Shown: piece by piece, positions 1-8,755 of the stretch
Numbering within the stretch: the first letter of the stretch is position 1
Layout: each line of letters opens with the position of its first letter
Source of the DNA: Nitrospinaceae bacterium
GTDB taxonomy: Bacteria; Nitrospinota; Nitrospinia; Nitrospinales; Nitrospinaceae
Direction of reading: 5' to 3'
Length of the DNA stretch: 64,000 nucleotides
Assembly (NCBI GenBank): GCA_029261395.1
Contig: JAJDBJ010000005.1
Span: forward strand, 1-64,000
Notes under the pieces: model-generated
Told to the model about the DNA's origin: nothing
Database searches by the model: none
Seen by the model: only the letters and a program-made list of their open reading frames with translations
Made by a program: the position numbers and the translations under genes

Positions 1-971
1 ACAATCTTATCCTTCAGTTCTATCGAGCCGACCGTTCCATCGAGAACGTCGGATGCGGATATATGGGTAAACGTCTGTTGGGGACCGTAGTAATTGACTA
101 GAAAATTACCATCCTCGGTGACCGGAATCGGTGAATCTCCCAACCGAATTTCTCCCACACGATTCGGAAAGATGCGCACGACGGCACTCAATTGGGTAGC
201 TTCCCGCAGTAACTGCAGGCTGAATGGAGGAAATATGGCTTGCTGATGTCTTCTCACCATGGGCATGAAACGGATGACCCCGTCACGTTCCGGCACAAAA
301 GAAACGTAACCGGCACTGTTGGCGGCATCCATTAAAGAAGGCAAACTGAGGCCGACTGCATAGATAGATTGCATAAAATCCGGGGTGATCGATTGATCAC
401 TGGACTGTACCATCGAGTATTGGGAAAAATCCAGAAGCTCGAATTCCTTCGGACCCATCATCACAACGGAGTCCTCTTTCGCCTGCTCGGCTGAAGAGTA
501 CACAAAATAACCCAGCACCGTCCGCTGTGAACGGCGAATCGCTTCGGTGAATTGGGTATCCGAATCGCTGACTTCATCCAGCAAATGCATCAGTTTCTGC
601 TGGCTCATGCCGGATATTTTTTTCTTGGCAATTTCTTTTTTAACTTTATCGAGGGAAACCTGAGACTCTCTTTCGGGAAACAGGAAGTCGAATCCAATCA
701 CCGCCGCACCGGACTCGGTCAACTTGTCCACCAGTTTGGCGTACCGGCTACGCGGCCAGGGCCAACGCCCTTCCCGCTTCAGGCTGGACTCATCAATAGC
801 AACGATCACTACCTGACCGGAAACCGGCCGTGGATCGCGCAGGGACACTTTAAAATCATAGGCCTTGGATTCGAGAAGTTCAAAAAAGGGAAGATTGAGG
901 GAATAGATAAAAAGGGAAAGCAGGGTGATCGGAACAGCTACTGTAAAGGCATTCAGCCAGCGAATTTTCAT
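1..971 (-). CDS. CHASE2-domain membrane protein (3' end cut by window edge)
   Basis: The reading frame is open from an ATG at 971 to the left edge, giving about 323 residues. An N-terminal hydrophobic segment (about residues 8-25) is followed by an extracytoplasmic CHASE2 sensor domain: the RDPRP turn near residue 42, then VIVAIDESSL, the WPWPRSRYA segment and VIGFDFLFPE are typical of the family. CHASE2 proteins are membrane sensors that usually carry an adenylate/guanylate cyclase, kinase or similar output after further transmembrane helices; that part lies outside the window, so the output cannot be stated. It is the last visible gene of a minus-strand set with a TPS-domain exoprotein and a FecR-like protein, a combination often seen around CHASE2 cyclases. 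Family call is firm; the signal is unknown. Confidence 0.8.
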   Translation of the reverse strand, partial: MKIRWLNAFTVAVPITLLSLFIYSLNLPFFELLESKAYDFKVSLRDPRPVSGQVVIVAIDESSLKREGRWPWPRSRYAKLVDKLTESGAAVIGFDFLFPERESQVSLDKVKKEIAKKKISGMSQQKLMHLLDEVSDSDTQFTEAIRRSQRTVLGYFVYSSAEQAKEDSVVMMGPKEFELLDFSQYSMVQSSDQSITPDFMQSIYAVGLSLPSLMDAANSAGYVSFVPERDGVIRFMPMVRRHQQAIFPPFSLQLLREATQLSAVVRIFPNRVGEIRLGDSPIPVTEDGNFLVNYYGPQQTFTHISASDVLDGTVGSIELKDKI

Positions 972-1053
972 ATAAAGATTTTAACACAGGAAGGACATCC
1001 GCTTGGGAAAACCAGGTAAAGGGAACCTAACAAATGACTCCTGTTACCTTATA

Positions 1054-2784
1054 TCAACAACCGCCGGAAGAACCACCGTTTTCAAAAAATTCGGTGAGGA
1101 ATGATCCCAGTGATCCCTGATTGATGGACTCCGCTACGACGGGGTTCATAGAAGGTTCGGTTGGCAAAGGAGGGTCGACCACATCACCGTTCAGGATCAA
1201 ATCACGGGTTTCATTAAATGAAGGATCCTCAGCGTTGATCAGAGGTGCACTCACATCAATATCACGCGCGGAAGTGATGACCACATTGGAAGGCACATTG
1301 AAATTACCCTTGCCGTTTCTTTCTAAGTCCGCCACCGCGACGAAATCGCCTTTCGTGGTGGTGACATTTTGATTCACGTTGATATCGTTGAAAGCATATG
1401 CATTCAAGGCAGAGAAAACGGAAGCCTCTACATTGAAGATAATGTTCCCAGTGGAAATCAGAAATACCGAGCCCGAAATACCCTGAGTGGCCTCTTCGTT
1501 CATTCCTTTAACAAGGATATTACCCGTCGTGCCGATCACCAGATTGTTCGCAGTGATATGACCAAGATCTTTTCCTCCGAGTTCCGCATTTTTGGAACCG
1601 TCGGGAGAAAGAGTCAGGTTACCGCCATCGGCAGGGACAAAAAAGACATCCCCTTCGCCGCTGTTCAGGTCGCCATCCAGCACCAGATCATCTGCAATAA
1701 TTGCGATATGTCCATTGTTGGTTGTCAGTGATTCGCCTGCACCCACAGTCACTGTTCCGGTGCCCTTTCGGCCACCACCGGTAGTCACTATTACACCGGC
1801 GGCATCCAATGTTCCGGCAAGCTGAATATTTCCCTCAGCACCGCCAACAAGGGAGATCAAACCATTCCCGTTCCGAGCAAACGGTTTTCCAATCATCTCG
1901 GTCGGAGCTACTTCCTGTCTTACACTGGAAAGAATAATCTTTCCATTCTCTTGTAGAACGGTTTGCGCTTCAATGATCGCGGAATGATTGACCACGTTGG
2001 TGACCACGTTTCTTGCCAACTGCGTTGTCAGTAAAACCTGCCCGCCATTGGCTTGAATAATTCCGGAATTGTTGATCTGATCATTGATTAAATTTCCCTT
2101 GGCGTCGGTCTGTAATCCAGACACCTGTTCGGCCACCGCAAAACTGATCAAGCCGTCGCCATTGAAATCCAGTGTTGTCGCTGTTGCATAACCCTCCGTC
2201 ATGGTTCCCAGATCCGCTACAATAATGGACCCGGTATTTTCTACCGCTGGAGCAGACAGACCGACATAACGTCTGGCATTGATGGTTCCATTATTGATCA
2301 CAGAAGCCAGGGGTAGATTCGGGTCCTGCGTAAACTGATAGTTCCCGTTTAAAAAGTTTTCATCGGAAATATTGTAGGTAGTTGCCAGAAGACCATGAAC
2401 ATCCACTACAGAACCGGCTCCAAACACCACACCCGAAGGATTGGTCAAGAAAACCTGACCGTTGGCCGAAAGCTTTCCAAGGATGATACTGGGGTCCACA
2501 CCGATCACGCGGTTGAGCGCCACGGCACTGGAGTTAGGCTGATTGAAAGTAACCGATTCCGCCGACCCAATACTGAAACCCTGCCAATTGGTGATCAACT
2601 GTTGAGTATTCTGCTGGATCACCATGTCCTGTGCGGTTTGTGAAATAGTACCGGTTCCGGAGACAATATCTCCGCCATTGGGCAGAGCATTCACCCATCC
2701 GGGCGTCGTCGCCCACAGGCCCACCAAAAGGCTGACAGCCAGCCGGTACAATCTGCGATTTCGTTTCATTTCGGATTTGCGCAT
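1054..2784 (-). CDS. Short TpsA-like exoprotein with filamentous haemagglutinin N-terminal (TPS) domain
   Basis: About 576 residues. I start it at the ATG at 2784, which follows AAAAGGA and lies just after the fecR-like stop; an upstream ATG at 2847 would overlap that gene. A signal peptide (basic MKRNRRLYR, then a hydrophobic run ending near WVNA) precedes a TPS secretion domain containing LPNGGDIVSGTGTI, NWQGFSIG and NPSGVVFGAGSVVDVHGLL. The rest reads as beta-helix repeats rich in N, G and T. Known TPS domains are recognised by a TpsB outer-membrane pore, and a tpsB gene lies two genes upstream. At under 600 residues it is short for the family, and it ends in a Gly/Ser stretch with a terminal cysteine (GGSSGGC). 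It is likely secreted or surface-held; the ligand is unknown. Confidence 0.85.
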   Translation of the reverse strand: MRKSEMKRNRRLYRLAVSLLVGLWATTPGWVNALPNGGDIVSGTGTISQTAQDMVIQQNTQQLITNWQGFSIGSAESVTFNQPNSSAVALNRVIGVDPSIILGKLSANGQVFLTNPSGVVFGAGSVVDVHGLLATTYNISDENFLNGNYQFTQDPNLPLASVINNGTINARRYVGLSAPAVENTGSIIVADLGTMTEGYATATTLDFNGDGLISFAVAEQVSGLQTDAKGNLINDQINNSGIIQANGGQVLLTTQLARNVVTNVVNHSAIIEAQTVLQENGKIILSSVRQEVAPTEMIGKPFARNGNGLISLVGGAEGNIQLAGTLDAAGVIVTTGGGRKGTGTVTVGAGESLTTNNGHIAIIADDLVLDGDLNSGEGDVFFVPADGGNLTLSPDGSKNAELGGKDLGHITANNLVIGTTGNILVKGMNEEATQGISGSVFLISTGNIIFNVEASVFSALNAYAFNDINVNQNVTTTKGDFVAVADLERNGKGNFNVPSNVVITSARDIDVSAPLINAEDPSFNETRDLILNGDVVDPPLPTEPSMNPVVAESINQGSLGSFLTEFFENGGSSGGC

Positions 2785-2809
2785 GGCGTAATGTCCTTTT
2801 GTTCCCACC

Positions 2810-3616
2810 TCAGCCTGAGGTACAGGGGTCAGATGAATCTTCTTCAAATTGGTCGTATTCTTCCTCTATCGCTTCGGTCACAATCGAACCTTGCCGGGGT
2901 TTTTCGCGATAACGCGATCCTACCCAACCCATGACCATTTGCTGAATCAAATTCCGTTCGGGACCCATCAAGGCTTCGGGTTCCGTCGGCGGCTTGCCTT
3001 CTTCAACGATCGTTTTCATCATTGCCCCAACCATCACATCTCCGATGACGGTAGGATCGGCATTGAGCGTTCGCACAACACCCGCCTGATTGGCCACCAG
3101 GGTTTTGAGTTTAGATACACTCAGGTATCCCTGGGTTCCGCGCGCCGCCACATTGGCAGTAGGAGAAAGTATCTTGAAATGGGACTTGGGATGCTTTTGC
3201 TCTTTATTGACGATATACATGGAAATGCCATGGCCGATACTGATTACCCCTTGCCGAAGCTTCTCCTTGGAATCGAACAGATAGGAGGAAATCGTCATCT
3301 TGGAGTTGGGGCCCAGGGCCATCAGGCTGGAGTCTTCAAACAAAATACGCAGACGGCTCTTGCGGCCCGTCCGGAACTCGTCACTGGCATACACCACTTG
3401 CTTGGGTTGTACCTTCTGCCAGGGGGTCAATGACACCGGAACCGCCTCACCAGGCTGGGCATCGGCTACCGGCTCTGCACCACCGGGAAGATATTCCGCA
3501 CTCCCAATAATGGCGATAATCTTTCCAACCGGTTTTTTTTCCGCCCAGGCGCTCGCTGGAAAAATCAGAAACGTTACTGCCAGTAGAGCCAGCCCTTTTC
3601 CAAAAAGTTTGGTCAT
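2810..3616 (-). CDS. FecR-domain exported protein
   Basis: 268 residues with a clear signal peptide (hydrophobic stretch about residues 6-24, cleavage after SAWA). The segment FRTGRKSRLRILFEDSSLMALGPNSK matches the FecR-type periplasmic beta domain in order, and ILSPTANVAARGTQGYLSV is the second conserved FecR block. Unlike true FecR it has no N-terminal anti-sigma helix or transmembrane anchor, so it probably acts as an exported accessory protein and not as a sigma-factor regulator. It sits between tpsB and tpsA and its stop lies 25 bp before the tpsA start, so the two are almost certainly cotranscribed. The C-terminal tail is acidic and ends with a cysteine close to the terminus (DPCTSG). 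Confidence 0.8.
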   Translation of the reverse strand: MTKLFGKGLALLAVTFLIFPASAWAEKKPVGKIIAIIGSAEYLPGGAEPVADAQPGEAVPVSLTPWQKVQPKQVVYASDEFRTGRKSRLRILFEDSSLMALGPNSKMTISSYLFDSKEKLRQGVISIGHGISMYIVNKEQKHPKSHFKILSPTANVAARGTQGYLSVSKLKTLVANQAGVVRTLNADPTVIGDVMVGAMMKTIVEEGKPPTEPEALMGPERNLIQQMVMGWVGSRYREKPRQGSIVTEAIEEEYDQFEEDSSDPCTSG

Positions 3617-3835
3617 CCCATTGCTCCTGCAAATTTCAGTATTACTGGTTTGATGGAAACATTATAGGCGTAAATGTAAATAAAGTTATTAGAAATATGG
3701 GAAATCTAATCAAATACCCCAAAAGGGGTTGATATTTGAGGAGATAGGGCGGCAAAAAGTTTAGGTTTATTAGACTTTTCAGGCAATTAACTAAGAGGGG
3801 CGAGCCAGGATCGACTAGATGGCCCGAAACCGGGA

Positions 3836-5587
3836 CTAGAAGGAAACCATTCCGTTAAGGTAGAGCGTGTTGGAGGATCCGTCTGAAGGGTCCGGGCCTC
3901 CGAACACAGGGAACCCGTAGGCCAAGGCAAAGCTGACGGCAGGATAATTTGGTCCCAGCGAAGATACGTTCAACCGTACGCCAAGACCTGCACCGCTCAA
4001 ATCCCGGTCATTCTCACCGGGTTGCCGGTTCTTGATAAACACCGCGCCATGATCCAGAAAAGCGAAGAAGGATAGTATCTGATCCAATTGCACCGGACGG
4101 GGACTCTTGAGTACGTTCACTTTAAAGGGAAAGGGAACGATCAGTTCCGCGGAAACAAAAAATCCGTTGTCCCCCGCCGCTTCTGCCAACGGGTACCCTC
4201 GCACCGACCCAAATCCACCGATTGCAAACTGATCCGGCGATAAAACTCTTTTGGAGGTGACCTGCCCCCGGGCCTTTAACATAAAATAGGTTTTCCCGAT
4301 GAATGCGGACTGAAACCGGGTGACATCAAAACTGGAAAGCAATGCATCGCCGCGCCCCTGAAACCGTGAATTCAGGGGATCGGAAACGTCACTTTCGCTA
4401 AATCCCTGCTGCAAGCGTAGCGAATAAAATGTGTGGCCACGCAATGAATCCTTAAAGAATCCCCCTGCCTCGAAATAGGTATCGCGTAGTTTGTCATTAC
4501 TGGAGGGGGACCCCAAAAAATCGTTTGAGAAATCCCGAATTTCTCCCCCCAGGCTCAGGTGAAATTCGGAACTGCGGGTCCGCATCAGAGAGTGACTGAG
4601 GTCCACAGTAAAGATGTTGGCCTTACCACCGGCATTCAGCACCACCAGGTTGCCGCCCAGATTAAAATCGGTGAACGTGTACGACAAGGTAAGCGTGGTG
4701 CCATAAGGACCAATGGGGATCGAATAGGAGGGATTGATAAAAACCTGGTCATCATTGGACGTGACCCCGCGTACGGACAAGCGGTCGCCCATTGAGAACA
4801 GGCTTCCCGTCTCACCCGTCAAACCGTATCGTTGTTCCCCGGTAAATCGGGAACCGAAGTTGTCCGCGTCAAAAGCCACTTGATAAGTACGGGATTCCTC
4901 CACCTGCAACGTCAAGTCTGATGTGCCGGAGACCTCCCCTGGTTTCAAGACGGCTTTGACTTTCAATCCCAGAATGGCATTCAACTCCAGAAGATGTTTT
5001 TCCAGAGCGCTTTCTTTGAGAGCCGGATTATTGAGTAGTGGTTTCAACCGCGCCAGGATCTCCTCCTGCTTGAATTTTGTGTTCCCGGTCACTTCGATTT
5101 TACCCAGCTTGCCCTCTACCACTTGAATGGTAACCGTTCCGTTTTCAATTTCCTGTTCCGGAACATAGGCGCGAGCCAGAATGTATCCCTCCACACTATA
5201 CAAAGAGGTGATTTCCTGGGCAATGAGGTGAAGAATACCGAGAGTCACTTCCAACCCATCGCCCACCTCCAAAATGGGTGCAAGGGTGGCGTCATCGATC
5301 AGCGTATTACCGGTGATCTCAATTTTTTTGACGATGAATCTGGGGCCTGCCCCAGGGTCGACCACGGTACGGCTGTCCTTGATGGAAAGAGGCGGGAGTT
5401 CTTCTTTGGGAGGTTGGAATTCGGGACGCGACTGCTCCAACGCTTTTTGGCCCACGCCGGATTCGCCCGCTGGGGGCACTGAAACCTGAGCCTTCAGGAG
5501 CGAAGGGAACATCATCGCATTCCCAACGAAACTGAGCGCAATGAATAGCAAACAGAGTTTGAGCGTGGTCCTGTTCGTTTGGATCAT
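3836..5587 (-). CDS. TpsB-type outer-membrane transporter (ShlB/FhaC/HecB family)
   Basis: 583 residues from the ATG at 5587 (an in-frame TTG lies just before it). A signal peptide ends near residue 35. Two POTRA domains follow at about 85-160 (FIVKKIEITGNTLID) and 162-235 (KIEVTGNTKF), then a 16-strand beta-barrel of the ShlB type. The loop-6 motif GGFGSVRGYP is at about residues 458-467, and the chain ends in the aromatic residue expected of an outer-membrane barrel (NGMVSF). These proteins move one TPS-domain partner across the outer membrane; the TpsA-like gene downstream is the obvious client. A 220-bp gap with no gene separates it from the FecR-like gene. No clear ribosome-binding site precedes the start. 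Confidence 0.92.
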   Translation of the reverse strand: MIQTNRTTLKLCLLFIALSFVGNAMMFPSLLKAQVSVPPAGESGVGQKALEQSRPEFQPPKEELPPLSIKDSRTVVDPGAGPRFIVKKIEITGNTLIDDATLAPILEVGDGLEVTLGILHLIAQEITSLYSVEGYILARAYVPEQEIENGTVTIQVVEGKLGKIEVTGNTKFKQEEILARLKPLLNNPALKESALEKHLLELNAILGLKVKAVLKPGEVSGTSDLTLQVEESRTYQVAFDADNFGSRFTGEQRYGLTGETGSLFSMGDRLSVRGVTSNDDQVFINPSYSIPIGPYGTTLTLSYTFTDFNLGGNLVVLNAGGKANIFTVDLSHSLMRTRSSEFHLSLGGEIRDFSNDFLGSPSSNDKLRDTYFEAGGFFKDSLRGHTFYSLRLQQGFSESDVSDPLNSRFQGRGDALLSSFDVTRFQSAFIGKTYFMLKARGQVTSKRVLSPDQFAIGGFGSVRGYPLAEAAGDNGFFVSAELIVPFPFKVNVLKSPRPVQLDQILSFFAFLDHGAVFIKNRQPGENDRDLSGAGLGVRLNVSSLGPNYPAVSFALAYGFPVFGGPDPSDGSSNTLYLNGMVSF

Positions 5588-5605
5588 CAAATGTTGGGTT
5601 TTGAG

Positions 5606-5623
5606 TCGACGTTTAAACGTCGA
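5606..5623. promoter_or_regulatory. Perfect 18-bp palindrome upstream of tpsB
   Basis: The sequence TCGACGTTTAAACGTCGA is identical on both strands and lies about 20 bp before the tpsB start codon. It is too symmetrical and too close to the start to be coding. It could be an operator for a dimeric regulator or a hairpin over the translation start region. Function is inferred only from position and symmetry. Confidence 0.4.
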
Positions 5624-5801
5624 TGGGTTATCCGCCGAACCCCCCCCAAAACCGCTATCATTTGTTCGGCAATTCCCTGTTTATTGGATAACTCATTATA
5701 TATCATTTAGATAGGGGGCGCTACCGGAGACTTGATCATTCGGAAAAAAAACCGGACTGGGGTGGGGTTTCCCCAATACAATTGGTGAGTTGGGGCCAAC
5801 T

Positions 5802-6869
5802 TTAGGAGATTCTATTGACGGACCATCTTCCGGGGATGGCCTCCTTACAACCGGGGCAGGTTCCGTTTTCGAGGACATTGGCGAGCACCCGAAATCCGTG
5901 ACGCTCGATCAGGGTTTTTCCACATTGAGGACACAAGGTATTTTCGGTATCTCCTACATCGCCGGGCCGGTTGCCAGAATAAACAAACTTTAGGCCTGCC
6001 TTCTTTCCAATAGTTCGAGCACGCAAAAGTGTTGCGACCGGTGTGCTGTCCCGATCATTCATCTTGTATTGCGGATGAAACGCCGTAACGTGCCACGGGA
6101 TGTCTTCGGACACAGAAGCAATAAACTCGGCTATCTGAGTCAACTCCCCATCCGAATCGTTATAGTCGGGAATCACCAGCGTCACGATCTCCAACCAGAA
6201 TCCCATCGCATGCACCTGGCGAACGGTTTCCAGAACCTCTTCAAAGTTCCCACCCAGTTTTAAATATTTTTTCCGGTCGAAACATTTGAGGTCGATCTTG
6301 AATAAATCCACCCAGGGCTGAATGTACTCCAGCACTTCCGGTGTGCCGTGGCCGTTGGAAACATAACCGGTGACCAATCCCCTGCTCCGGGCTTCCTTGA
6401 ACACCTCCACCGCCCACTCGGAAGTGATCAACGGTTCATTGTACGTGGAAACAAGGGTTCGGGAACCCTGCTGTTCGGCAAGGTCGCATAAACCTTGAGC
6501 AGTTATGGCATCAAAATCGAGTGTGGAGAAGTCATCGCGAAGAGTCTGGGAAGTGAACCAGTTCTGGCAGTAGGCGCAACGGAAATCGCATCCCAGCATG
6601 CCGAAACTCAATGCCCGGGTTCCGGGCAGAGCATGAAAGAATGGCTTCTTTTCGATGGGATCGTTGTGGATGCCGGCGGCATAATTGAAAGGAACCTGTA
6701 ACACGCCATCCGGATCGCTGTAGCGGACCTTGCAAACACCTCGTTGACCGGGACGCAGCTGGCAGCGGTGACCGCAGGCCGTGCAAATCAGAGAATTTTT
6801 TTCAATGGGGATGAACAGTTCACCCTGGCGGGTGTTCTCATCCAATGCGGTTTGAGCTGTGGGTTTCAT
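5802..6869 (-). CDS. Radical SAM enzyme of the AmmeMemoRadiSam type (PflA-like)
   Basis: 355 residues from the ATG at 6869, chosen because GGAGG sits just before it; an in-frame GTG upstream has no such site. An N-terminal cysteine-rich segment (CTACGHRC...RGVC) precedes the radical SAM cluster motif CDFRCAYC (C94, C98, C101), which binds the 4Fe-4S cluster that cleaves S-adenosylmethionine. A C-terminal zinc-ribbon-like part (CPQCG...CPGC) closes the protein. This architecture matches the radical SAM member of the AmmeMemoRadiSam trio, whose reaction is not established. The usual partners (AMMECR1-like and Memo-like genes) are not in the window. It lies directly downstream of sufU on the same strand, so it may be cotranscribed with the SUF operon. 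Confidence 0.8.
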   Translation of the reverse strand: MKPTAQTALDENTRQGELFIPIEKNSLICTACGHRCQLRPGQRGVCKVRYSDPDGVLQVPFNYAAGIHNDPIEKKPFFHALPGTRALSFGMLGCDFRCAYCQNWFTSQTLRDDFSTLDFDAITAQGLCDLAEQQGSRTLVSTYNEPLITSEWAVEVFKEARSRGLVTGYVSNGHGTPEVLEYIQPWVDLFKIDLKCFDRKKYLKLGGNFEEVLETVRQVHAMGFWLEIVTLVIPDYNDSDGELTQIAEFIASVSEDIPWHVTAFHPQYKMNDRDSTPVATLLRARTIGKKAGLKFVYSGNRPGDVGDTENTLCPQCGKTLIERHGFRVLANVLENGTCPGCKEAIPGRWSVNRIS

Positions 6870-6931
6870 AACCCACCTCCTTGCCCTCACCTGACACAGA
6901 CCAGGAAATCAAGGGCTGTAACCAACCGAGT

Positions 6932-7384
6932 TTATTCGGTCGATATACTCTCGTCCTTTTCCAGGGCACCCATCAGGGAATGCCAGGACAAGCTGGCACA
7001 TTTGATCCGGGAAGGAAATTCCCGGATTCCTTTAAACAGGGCCAATTTGCCCAAGTGATGCTCTTGTTGGTCCGGGTCCAATTCTCCCAAAACCATTTTG
7101 TGAAACTCCTCGAAGATCATTTTAGACTCGTCGACTTTCTTGCCCTTCAGAAAACCCGTCATCAGGGACGAACTGGCTTTGGAAATTGCGCAGCCCGAAC
7201 CCATGAAGCTGACTTCTTCAATCACATCGTCGTCATTGATTTTCAAGTACACTGTATAATCATCGCCGCACAACGGGTTGAAGCCATGACAGAAATGCGT
7301 GGCTTCAGGCATTTCCCGAAAGTTCCGCGGCTTCTTGTTATGATCCAAAATCACCTGTTGGTAAAGCTCGTTATCGTATGACAT
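6932..7384 (-). CDS. sufU: SufU/IscU-type iron-sulfur scaffold or sulfurtransferase
   Basis: 150 residues, the usual length. The three zinc/cluster cysteines are all present: NPLCGDD (C39, with D41), GSGCAIS (C65) and RIKCASL (C129). The 18-20 residue insertion between the second and third cysteines is of the SufU type, which takes persulfide sulfur from SufS and passes it to the SufBCD scaffold. It follows sufS by 117 bp on the same strand, which fits a SufS-SufU pair. It also contrasts with the degenerate IscU-like domain at the head of the operon, so this is the only copy here with its ligands intact. Confidence 0.93.
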   Translation of the reverse strand: MSYDNELYQQVILDHNKKPRNFREMPEATHFCHGFNPLCGDDYTVYLKINDDDVIEEVSFMGSGCAISKASSSLMTGFLKGKKVDESKMIFEEFHKMVLGELDPDQQEHHLGKLALFKGIREFPSRIKCASLSWHSLMGALEKDESISTE

Positions 7385-7501
7385 TTTAAATTTCCTATTT
7401 ACCCAAATCGAGAGGTTTGCAGTAAAGCTTCTCTATATCAATATAGTCCTGCCTTATCAGAAAAACAAAGGAGGAAAATCCGACCGGACAAATACCCGGT
7501 G

Positions 7502-8755
7502 TCAGGAAAACAGCTTGATTGCCCGGCGCACGCTGGCGGCCAGAACGTCTAGCTCCTCAAATTTATTGTAAAACGAAGCGGAAGCGCGGGAGGTTGCGGG
7601 CACACCGAACCGTTGCATGGTTGGTTGCGCACAATGATGTCCGCCCCGAACCGCGACGCCATCCTGATCCAGCAAGGTCACCACATCATGCGGATGAATC
7701 ACATCGATAGAAAAAGATAAAATGCTCGCCTTGTTTTCAGCGGTACCGATGATGCTCAATCCATCAATTTCGGACAACACGCGAGTGCCGTATTCCAACA
7801 GTGCATGCTCGTATTCGGCGATTTTGTCGAGTCCGATTTCCTGAAGATAGTCGATGGCTTCGCCGAGACCTATCACCTGGGTAATCGCCGGCGTTCCCGC
7901 TTCAAATCGTGCAGGGGGATCGGCATACAGAGTTTTTTCTATGGTCACCTGCCGGATCATGTCTCCGCCGGTGACGTAAGGGGGCATCTCTTTCAATACA
8001 TCGTATTTTCCGTAAAGTCCGCCGACGCCGCTGGGTGCGTACATCTTGTGCCCGGAGAAAGTATAGAAGTCGCAGCCGATATCCTGCACATCAATTTTCA
8101 TATGCGGGGTGCTTTGCGCCCCGTCGATCAATACTTTGGCGCCTGCTTCGTGCGCCAGCCGGGTAATCTCCTTAATGGGATTCACTGTTCCGAGAGCATT
8201 GGACACATGGTTGACCGCCACCATCCGCGTCTTGGGCGACAGGAGCTTTTGATACTCCTCCATGATGAGTTCGCCCCGGTCATTGACCGGAATAACTTTC
8301 AGGTGCGCACCTTTATCCTCGCACAATACCTGCCAGGGCACGGTGTTGGCATGATGCTCGATATTGGAGATAATAATCTCATCGCCTTCTTTTACGAACT
8401 TCTTGCCAAAGCTGTACGCCACAAGGTTGATCGCCTGGGTGGTGCCACTGGTAAAAATGATTTCCTTTTTGTTCTCTGCATTGAACAGATTAGCTACTTT
8501 TTGACGGACATCTTCGAACATCTGCGTCGCATGTTCGCTCAGTTTGTACGCTCCCCTCCGGACCGTCCCGTATTCGACTGAATCGAAATAGCGAACCTTT
8601 TCGATCACACGCAGGGGCTTCTGGGTGGTGGCGGCGTTATCAAGGTACACCAGCGGTTTGCCGTTCACCTCTCGCGCTAATATAGGAAAATCCGCTCGAA
8701 TTTTATCAACATCGAAAGGAGGTTTGGCAGTGATCAGGGTATCGGTCTCAGGCAT
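7502..8755 (-). CDS. sufS: Cysteine desulfurase SufS (class II)
   Basis: 417 residues. A PLP enzyme that removes sulfur from L-cysteine as a persulfide for iron-sulfur assembly. Seen in the sequence: the N-terminal FPIL...YLDNAATTQKP signature, the PLP-binding lysine in TFSGHKMYAPSG (K237), DGAQSTPH, and the short active-site loop RGGHHCAQP with the persulfide cysteine C375. The start overlaps the end of sufD by 8 bp, which implies translational coupling. The short cysteine loop and the neighbour SufU fit group II desulfurases that need SufU for activity. Confidence 0.95.
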   Translation of the reverse strand: MPETDTLITAKPPFDVDKIRADFPILAREVNGKPLVYLDNAATTQKPLRVIEKVRYFDSVEYGTVRRGAYKLSEHATQMFEDVRQKVANLFNAENKKEIIFTSGTTQAINLVAYSFGKKFVKEGDEIIISNIEHHANTVPWQVLCEDKGAHLKVIPVNDRGELIMEEYQKLLSPKTRMVAVNHVSNALGTVNPIKEITRLAHEAGAKVLIDGAQSTPHMKIDVQDIGCDFYTFSGHKMYAPSGVGGLYGKYDVLKEMPPYVTGGDMIRQVTIEKTLYADPPARFEAGTPAITQVIGLGEAIDYLQEIGLDKIAEYEHALLEYGTRVLSEIDGLSIIGTAENKASILSFSIDVIHPHDVVTLLDQDGVAVRGGHHCAQPTMQRFGVPATSRASASFYNKFEELDVLAASVRRAIKLFS

